Shown here one piece after another: positions 59,631 to 64,000 of a stretch of DNA of 64,000 bases (position 1 is its first letter; every line of letters begins with the position of its first letter). Origin of the DNA: Caballeronia sp. INDeC2 (GTDB taxonomy: Bacteria > Pseudomonadota > Gammaproteobacteria > Burkholderiales > Burkholderiaceae); the NCBI RefSeq assembly GCF_023631325.1, contig NZ_JALQDG010000033.1:61614-125613 (forward strand). Direction: 5' to 3'. Under the pieces are notes generated by a model, which was given only the letters and a program-made list of their open reading frames with translations, was not told the origin of the DNA and made no database searches. The position numbers and the translations under genes were made by a program.

Positions 59631-60794
59631 ATGATCGAATCCACTCCCGACGCTTATCAGGATATCCGCGAAGCCGTGCGTGATCTTTGCGGCCAGTTTT
59701 CCGGCGAATACTTCCGCAAGATCGACGAAGCGCGCGGTTATCCCGAAGCGTTCGTCGACGCGCTCACCAAAGCAGGCTGGCTCGCCGCGCTGATTCCGCA
59801 AGAATACGGCGGCTCGGGCCTCGGGTTGACGGAAGCATCGGTCATCATGGAAGAGATCAATCGCTCGGGCGGCAACTCGGGCGCGTGTCACGGCCAGATG
59901 TACAACATGGGCACGCTGCTGCGTCACGGCTCGGCTGAACAGAAGAAGCGTTATTTGCCGAAGATCGCATCGGGCGAATTGCGTCTGCAATCGATGGGCG
60001 TAACGGAGCCGACCACCGGCACCGATACGACGAAGATCAAGACGACCGCCGAGAAGAAGGGCGATCGTTATGTGATCAACGGACAGAAGGTATGGATATC
60101 GCGCGTGCAGCATTCCGACCTGATGATCCTGCTCGCGCGCACCACGCCTGTCGCGGATGTGAAGAAGAAGAGCGAAGGCATGTCGATTTTTATCGTCGAT
60201 CTGCGTGAAGCGATCGGCCACGGCCTCACGGTGCAGCCGATCCTCAACATGGTGAATCACGAGACCAACGAACTCTTCTTCGACAACCTCGACATTCCCG
60301 CCGAGAATCTGATCGGTGAGGAAGGCCACGGCTTCAAGTACATCCTCGACGGCCTCAATGCGGAGCGCACGCTGATCGCGGCGGAGTGCATCGGCGATGG
60401 CTACTGGTTCATCGACAAGGTCTCGCAGTATGTGAAGGACCGCGTCGTGTTCGGGCGTCCTATCGGCCAGAACCAGGGCGTGCAGTTTCCGATCGCGCGC
60501 GCGTATGTCAATGTCGAAGCGGCGAACCTGATGCGCTTCAAGGCGTGCGAACTTTTCGATGCGCAAAAGCATTGCGGCGCGCAGGCCAACATGGCGAAGC
60601 TGCTCGCCGCCGATGCCTCGTGGGAAGCGGCCAACGCGTGTCTGCAATTCCACGGCGGCTTCGGCTTCGCCGCGGAATACGATGTCGAGCGCAAGTTCCG
60701 CGAGACGCGTCTCTATCAGGTCGCGCCGATCTCGACCAATCTGATTCTCTCGTATGTCGCCGAGCACATCCTCGGCCTGCCGCGTTCGTTCTGA
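59631..60794 (+). CDS. Acyl-CoA dehydrogenase of the itaconate-type cluster
   Basis: The 387-residue ACAD has SMGVTEPTTGTDTTKIKTTA and a Glu at the isovaleryl-CoA position (GLNAERTLIAAECIG). An acyl-CoA dehydrogenase gene is also present in the Pseudomonas itaconate cluster, but its role there is not clear. It lies between the hydratase and the CoA-transferase genes. ATG 59631 was chosen; the frame is open upstream across the hydratase gene. Confidence 0.9.
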   Translation: MIESTPDAYQDIREAVRDLCGQFSGEYFRKIDEARGYPEAFVDALTKAGWLAALIPQEYGGSGLGLTEASVIMEEINRSGGNSGACHGQMYNMGTLLRHGSAEQKKRYLPKIASGELRLQSMGVTEPTTGTDTTKIKTTAEKKGDRYVINGQKVWISRVQHSDLMILLARTTPVADVKKKSEGMSIFIVDLREAIGHGLTVQPILNMVNHETNELFFDNLDIPAENLIGEEGHGFKYILDGLNAERTLIAAECIGDGYWFIDKVSQYVKDRVVFGRPIGQNQGVQFPIARAYVNVEAANLMRFKACELFDAQKHCGAQANMAKLLAADASWEAANACLQFHGGFGFAAEYDVERKFRETRLYQVAPISTNLILSYVAEHILGLPRSF

Positions 60795-60806
60795 AGGAAG
60801 CCGATC

Positions 60807-61985
60807 ATGCGTCCACTGCAAGGCATCAAGGTCCTCACGTTCGAGCATGCGATCGCCGCGCCCTTCTGCACGCGTCAGCTCGCCGATCTGGGCGCGCGCG
60901 TGATCAAGATCGAGCGGCCCGGCGCAGGTGATTTCGCTCGCAGCTATGACGAACGCGTGTCGGGTCTTTCATCGCATTTCGTATGGACGAACCGTTCGAA
61001 AGAAAGCGTGACGCTCGACGTCAAGCATCCCGAAGCACTCGATGTCGTGCATAAGCTGCTCGCGAACGCCGATGTCTTCGTGCAGAATCTCGCGCCCGGT
61101 GCGACGCAACGGCTCGGGCTCGACTACGACACGTTGAAGGTGCGTTACCCGCGCCTCATCGTGTGCGATATCTCGGGCTATGGTTCGGATGGCCCGATGC
61201 GCGACAACAAGGCCTACGACCTGCTGATTCAAAGCGAGTCGGGCTTTCTGAGCATCACGGGCTCGGAAGGCGAACCCGCAAAGGCAGGCTGCTCGATCGC
61301 CGACATCGCCGCCGGCATGTACGGCTACACGAACATTCTCGCGGCGCTCATCGAACGCGGGCAGACGGGGCGCGGCAAGCGCATCGACATTTCGATGCTC
61401 GAAAGCATGGTCGAGTGGATGAGCTACCCGCTCTACTACGCGATCGACGGGCAGACGCCGCCGCCTCGCGCAGGCGCCTCGCACGCGACGATCTTTCCTT
61501 ATGGCCCGTTCCAGGCGGGTGACGGCAAGACCGTGATGCTCGGCCTGCAAAACGAGCGCGAATGGAAGAAATTCTGCGAGATCGTAATTCGCCAGCCCGA
61601 GCTGCAGTGCGACGAACGCTTCTGCGCAAACAGCCGTCGCACGCAGCATCGCGATGCGTTGACGCACATCATCGTCGATGCGTTCGCTTCACTGAGCGCC
61701 GCGCAAGTCATCGAACGGCTGGAGGAAGCCGGCATCGCCAATGCGCGTATGAACGACATGCACGACGTGTGGAAACACGAGCAACTCGAAGCGCGGCATC
61801 GGTGGACGCGCGTCGAAACGCCGGCCGGCACGATTCCCGCGCTTTACCCGCCGGGCCTCGGCAGCGCCGATGAACCGCGCATGGACGCCGTGCCCGCGCT
61901 CGGGCAACATACGGACGCCGTCCTGCGCGAGCTCGGTCTCGACGATGAAGCCATCGATCGCTTGCGCGCCGCGAATGCGATCTAG
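60807..61985 (+). CDS. ict: Family III CoA-transferase, probable itaconate CoA-transferase
   Basis: The 392-residue CaiB/BaiF-type transferase has the catalytic aspartate in NKAYDLLIQSESGF (D138), RVIKIERPGAGDFAR and RGKRIDISMLESMVEWM. Such enzymes move CoA from a donor such as succinyl-CoA to a dicarboxylic acid. In the context of the hydratase and CitE-like lyase, itaconate (or mesaconate) is the likely acceptor. It is convergent with the LysR gene, 8 bp apart. Confidence 0.83.
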   Translation: MRPLQGIKVLTFEHAIAAPFCTRQLADLGARVIKIERPGAGDFARSYDERVSGLSSHFVWTNRSKESVTLDVKHPEALDVVHKLLANADVFVQNLAPGATQRLGLDYDTLKVRYPRLIVCDISGYGSDGPMRDNKAYDLLIQSESGFLSITGSEGEPAKAGCSIADIAAGMYGYTNILAALIERGQTGRGKRIDISMLESMVEWMSYPLYYAIDGQTPPPRAGASHATIFPYGPFQAGDGKTVMLGLQNEREWKKFCEIVIRQPELQCDERFCANSRRTQHRDALTHIIVDAFASLSAAQVIERLEEAGIANARMNDMHDVWKHEQLEARHRWTRVETPAGTIPALYPPGLGSADEPRMDAVPALGQHTDAVLRELGLDDEAIDRLRAANAI

Positions 61986-61993
61986 GTTTACGG

Positions 61994-62932
61994 TCACTTT
62001 CGGAGCCGCATCGTCACGCCCTGCCAGCTATCGCGTTCGATATGCTCGGCGATCAACTCGATAAGTGTCTCGCGCACCGCGACCGTCGCCGAATTCATCG
62101 GCGCGCCATTGGGCCAGCATATGCTGGCCGGCCGCTTGATCGTCGGCTCGACGATCCTGCGCATTCTCGGCAAGAGCGCGTCGTTCCATTGGGCGATAGC
62201 CGACGATGGAAGAATCGTGCACGCGCGCCCCGAATTCGCGATCAGCAACAACGCCGGCAACGAGTCGATATCCGCGACGATGTTCAATTCCACCTTCTCG
62301 CTTGCGAACGTGCGCTCGATCAGCAACCGCAAGCCGTTCGACGCGCCCGGCGCAACGAGCTTCACACCCGCGAGCTTGGCAAGCGGGCACGTCGATGCGC
62401 GAGGCGAAATATCGCCGCCCGGTTCGCCCAATAGATAAAGCGCTTCATCGAGCACGGGCAAAGCCGTGATGCCCGGCGTATCCGATTCACGAAAGAGGAT
62501 GCCGAGATCGAGCCGGCCATTGGCAAGCAGCTCGTTCAGATAGCCGCTCATGCTTTCGAAGAATTGCAGGCGAATGCCGGGATATTGATCCTGAATGCGC
62601 TCGAACAACGGAACCGAGAGCACGGACGCCATCGTCGTCGGCAAGCCGACCGCCACCGTGCCGGACTCCGCGCCTGCGCCCTTCGTCACTTCCTGTTTGA
62701 GTTGCTCCATCTGCCGCAGCACGAGACGTGCATGGCGATAGAGCGCATCGCCTTCGGCCGTCGGCGTGACGCCGTGATTGCTGCGCAAAAGGAGCGTGAC
62801 GCCGAGTTCTTCTTCGAGCCGCGCCATTTGCTGGCTGAGCGAAGGCTGTGCAACGTATAGCTTTTCCGCCGCTTTGCCGAGACTGCCGTAATCGACGATG
62901 CTGACGAAGTAGCGAAGCTGGCGAACATCCAT
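61994..62932 (-). CDS. LysR-family regulator of the itaconate-type cluster
   Basis: The 312-residue LysR protein has its HTH at residues 1-60 (MDVRQLRYFVSIVDYGSLGK, then VAQPSLSQQMARLEEELGVT) and an effector domain. It resembles the nitrogen/aromatic-type LysR regulators found with itaconate genes (RipR-like). ATG 62932 was chosen; upstream codons are antisense. It lies between the CoA-transferase and the CitE-like gene, and probably controls both operons. Confidence 0.92.
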   Translation of the reverse strand: MDVRQLRYFVSIVDYGSLGKAAEKLYVAQPSLSQQMARLEEELGVTLLLRSNHGVTPTAEGDALYRHARLVLRQMEQLKQEVTKGAGAESGTVAVGLPTTMASVLSVPLFERIQDQYPGIRLQFFESMSGYLNELLANGRLDLGILFRESDTPGITALPVLDEALYLLGEPGGDISPRASTCPLAKLAGVKLVAPGASNGLRLLIERTFASEKVELNIVADIDSLPALLLIANSGRACTILPSSAIAQWNDALLPRMRRIVEPTIKRPASICWPNGAPMNSATVAVRETLIELIAEHIERDSWQGVTMRLRK

Positions 62933-63023
62933 GAGGAACGTGGAATAGCGAGAGTCGATGACGGGCGCGCGCGTGAATGTCCGGCGCCGGTTTCTTATTC
63001 TATAACTCGCGACTCCACATCGA

Positions 63024-63851
63024 CTATGCGCGTACGCTTTCGAGTATCGTCTGCGCGCGCAGCACGACCGGCCGGTCCACCATCTTTCCATCGACGGCGA
63101 CGGCGGCCCCGTTCGCGGTTGCGAACGCGTCGAGTACGCGCTTCGCCCATGCAAGTTCGGATCCGCTCGGCGCATAACATGCGTTGATCGTTCGAACCTG
63201 CTTCGGATGAATGCATAGCTTTCCCCCGAAGCCACGGCGCTTTCCATTGAGCGTTTCGAGCTTCAAAGCTTCTTCATCGTCGATGGCGGGCGTCACGCCG
63301 TCGATCGGTGCGCCGATATTGGCGACCCTCGATATCATCGCGAGATTCGCGCGGAATGGATCGAGCACGTCGTCGTCGGTGGACATGTTCATATCGGCGC
63401 AGAAATCCAGTGTGCCGAACATCAATCGGTGCACGTACGGCGCCTTCGCAATCTCGAATGCGTTGAACATGCCTTTCGCGCTTTCGATCAACGGAAAGAC
63501 GGGCATTCGGCTCTTCGTTCGCGAGACCAGCGCGACGATGTCCGCGGCGCTTTCCGCCTTCGGCAACACGATGCCCGCCACGCCCCGCGACTTGCCGAGT
63601 TGGGCATCGCGCTCGAACCACGGTGTATCGCACGCATTTACGCGAATCAGCACGCGACGCTCGGGAGAGAGCCATGCGGCCACCGCGTCGCGCGCTTCGT
63701 CCTTGCTCGCGGGCGCGACGGCATCTTCCAGATCGATGATGATCGCGTCCGCGCCGCTGTCCAGCGCCTTAGCAAAACGCTCGGGCCGATTGCCCGGCAC
63801 GAACAGGAGCGAGCGATATCGATCGACGTTCGACTTGGCGGGCGCTTCCAT
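63024..63851 (-). CDS. HpcH/HpaI-CitE family lyase, probable citramalyl-CoA lyase
   Basis: The 275-residue protein has the CitE fold: RSLLFVPGNRPERFAKAL, ADAIIIDLEDAVAP, VFPLIESAKGMFNA and FGGKLCIHPKQVRTIN. CitE-like lyases split citramalyl-CoA, malyl-CoA or citryl-type substrates to acetyl-CoA and a 2-oxo acid; in an itaconate cluster the reaction is (S)-citramalyl-CoA to acetyl-CoA plus pyruvate. The start codon overlaps the etfA stop (TGATG), so the gene is co-transcribed with etfA. Confidence 0.85.
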   Translation of the reverse strand: MEAPAKSNVDRYRSLLFVPGNRPERFAKALDSGADAIIIDLEDAVAPASKDEARDAVAAWLSPERRVLIRVNACDTPWFERDAQLGKSRGVAGIVLPKAESAADIVALVSRTKSRMPVFPLIESAKGMFNAFEIAKAPYVHRLMFGTLDFCADMNMSTDDDVLDPFRANLAMISRVANIGAPIDGVTPAIDDEEALKLETLNGKRRGFGGKLCIHPKQVRTINACYAPSGSELAWAKRVLDAFATANGAAVAVDGKMVDRPVVLRAQTILESVRA

Positions 63852-64000
63852 CACAGTTCGTCGACCAGTTCGGGGACCGTCGCGAACAGATCGCCGACGA
63901 GACCGTAATCGGCCACGCTGAAAATCGGCGCTTCGGGGTCTTTGTTGATCGCGACGATGACCTTCGAATCCTTCATGCCCGCGAGATGCTGAATCGCGCC
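63851..64000 (-). CDS. etfA: Electron transfer flavoprotein alpha subunit (C-terminal 49 residues)
   Basis: Only the last 49 codons are in the window: GAIQHLAGMKDSKVIVAINK, then DPEAPIFSVADYGLVGDLFA, ending VPELVDEL. This is the typical FAD-domain end of EtfA (the SxxIVAIN... PIF... ADYGIVGD motif). ETF carries electrons from acyl-CoA dehydrogenases to the quinone pool. Its translational coupling to the CitE-like gene ties electron transfer to the acyl-CoA dehydrogenases of this region. Confidence 0.92.
   Translation of the reverse strand, partial: GAIQHLAGMKDSKVIVAINKDPEAPIFSVADYGLVGDLFATVPELVDEL

Noticed and set aside
1..64000. tRNA, rRNA, insertion sequences, prophage or integrase genes
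   Set aside because: No such features were recognised on either strand; apart from the 20.7 kb junction there is no sign of a mobile element.

Overview
The window looks like part of a chromosome or large secondary replicon of a GC-rich Burkholderiaceae bacterium, most like Caballeronia or Paraburkholderia. The basis is the GC-rich coding, the Burkholderia-type families (two DUF4148 proteins, DUF3331, NodT and AaeX-like efflux proteins, a Burkholderia-type porin) and the very high density of LysR, AraC, GntR, MarR and TetR regulators. This assignment comes from family content, not from a database search. I found no rRNA, tRNA, CRISPR array, transposase or phage gene. Coding is dense and most of the window is metabolic accessory DNA organised as small regulator-plus-operon modules.

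Layout. 1-3436 (-) is the 5' part of a fused indolepyruvate ferredoxin oxidoreductase with a divergent LysR gene. 4453-6621 is an ampC/ampR pair. 6629-12778 holds a DUF1275 membrane protein and a MarR-FUSC-DUF1656-HlyD-NodT efflux operon. 12840-15091 (-) is a three-gene GT28 glycosyltransferase / membrane protein / phosphatase operon whose last gene has lost its normal stop at a GGGGC tract. 15223-20011 is a GntR regulator with divergent glcDEF (glycolate oxidase), flanked by two matching TGGT-N3-ACCA operators. 20017-21834 looks like a rearrangement scar: a FUSC gene and a probable cytochrome bd subunit I gene are both truncated at about 20.7 kb, leaving cydB.

21.9-32.6 kb is a mixed region (DUF3331, AraC, DUF4148, exported hydrolase, an HdeD-like/permuted-papain fusion, a NYN/OST-HTH protein, cupin, AraC, a SRPBCC-like protein, KfrA-like coiled coil, DUF4148, VOC). 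32654-35525 (-) is a polyhydroxybutyrate/ketone-body set: patatin hydrolase, 3-hydroxybutyrate dehydrogenase and acetoacetate decarboxylase. 36-37.8 kb carries a small M48-type peptidase, an SDR and a small hypothetical protein.

38109-48388 (+) is the most interesting block: ten tightly packed genes encoding a complete osmoprotectant-type ABC importer, a carbon-nitrogen hydrolase, acyl-CoA dehydrogenase, acyl-CoA ligase, crotonase, an MmgE/PrpD protein and a GlxA-type regulator. It reads as an uptake-and-CoA-dependent breakdown route for a small betaine-like or amide compound that I cannot name. 48.4-53.2 kb has a hypothetical protein, a porin, a ProQ-like RNA chaperone and a TetR/metallo-hydrolase pair. 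53.2-56.7 kb is a CGNR regulator divergent from hydrolase-oxidoreductase-SDR genes, with an obvious operator. 58.8-64 kb matches the itaconate degradation gene set (hydratase, acyl-CoA dehydrogenase, CoA-transferase, LysR, citramalyl-CoA lyase) and continues into etfA at the right edge.
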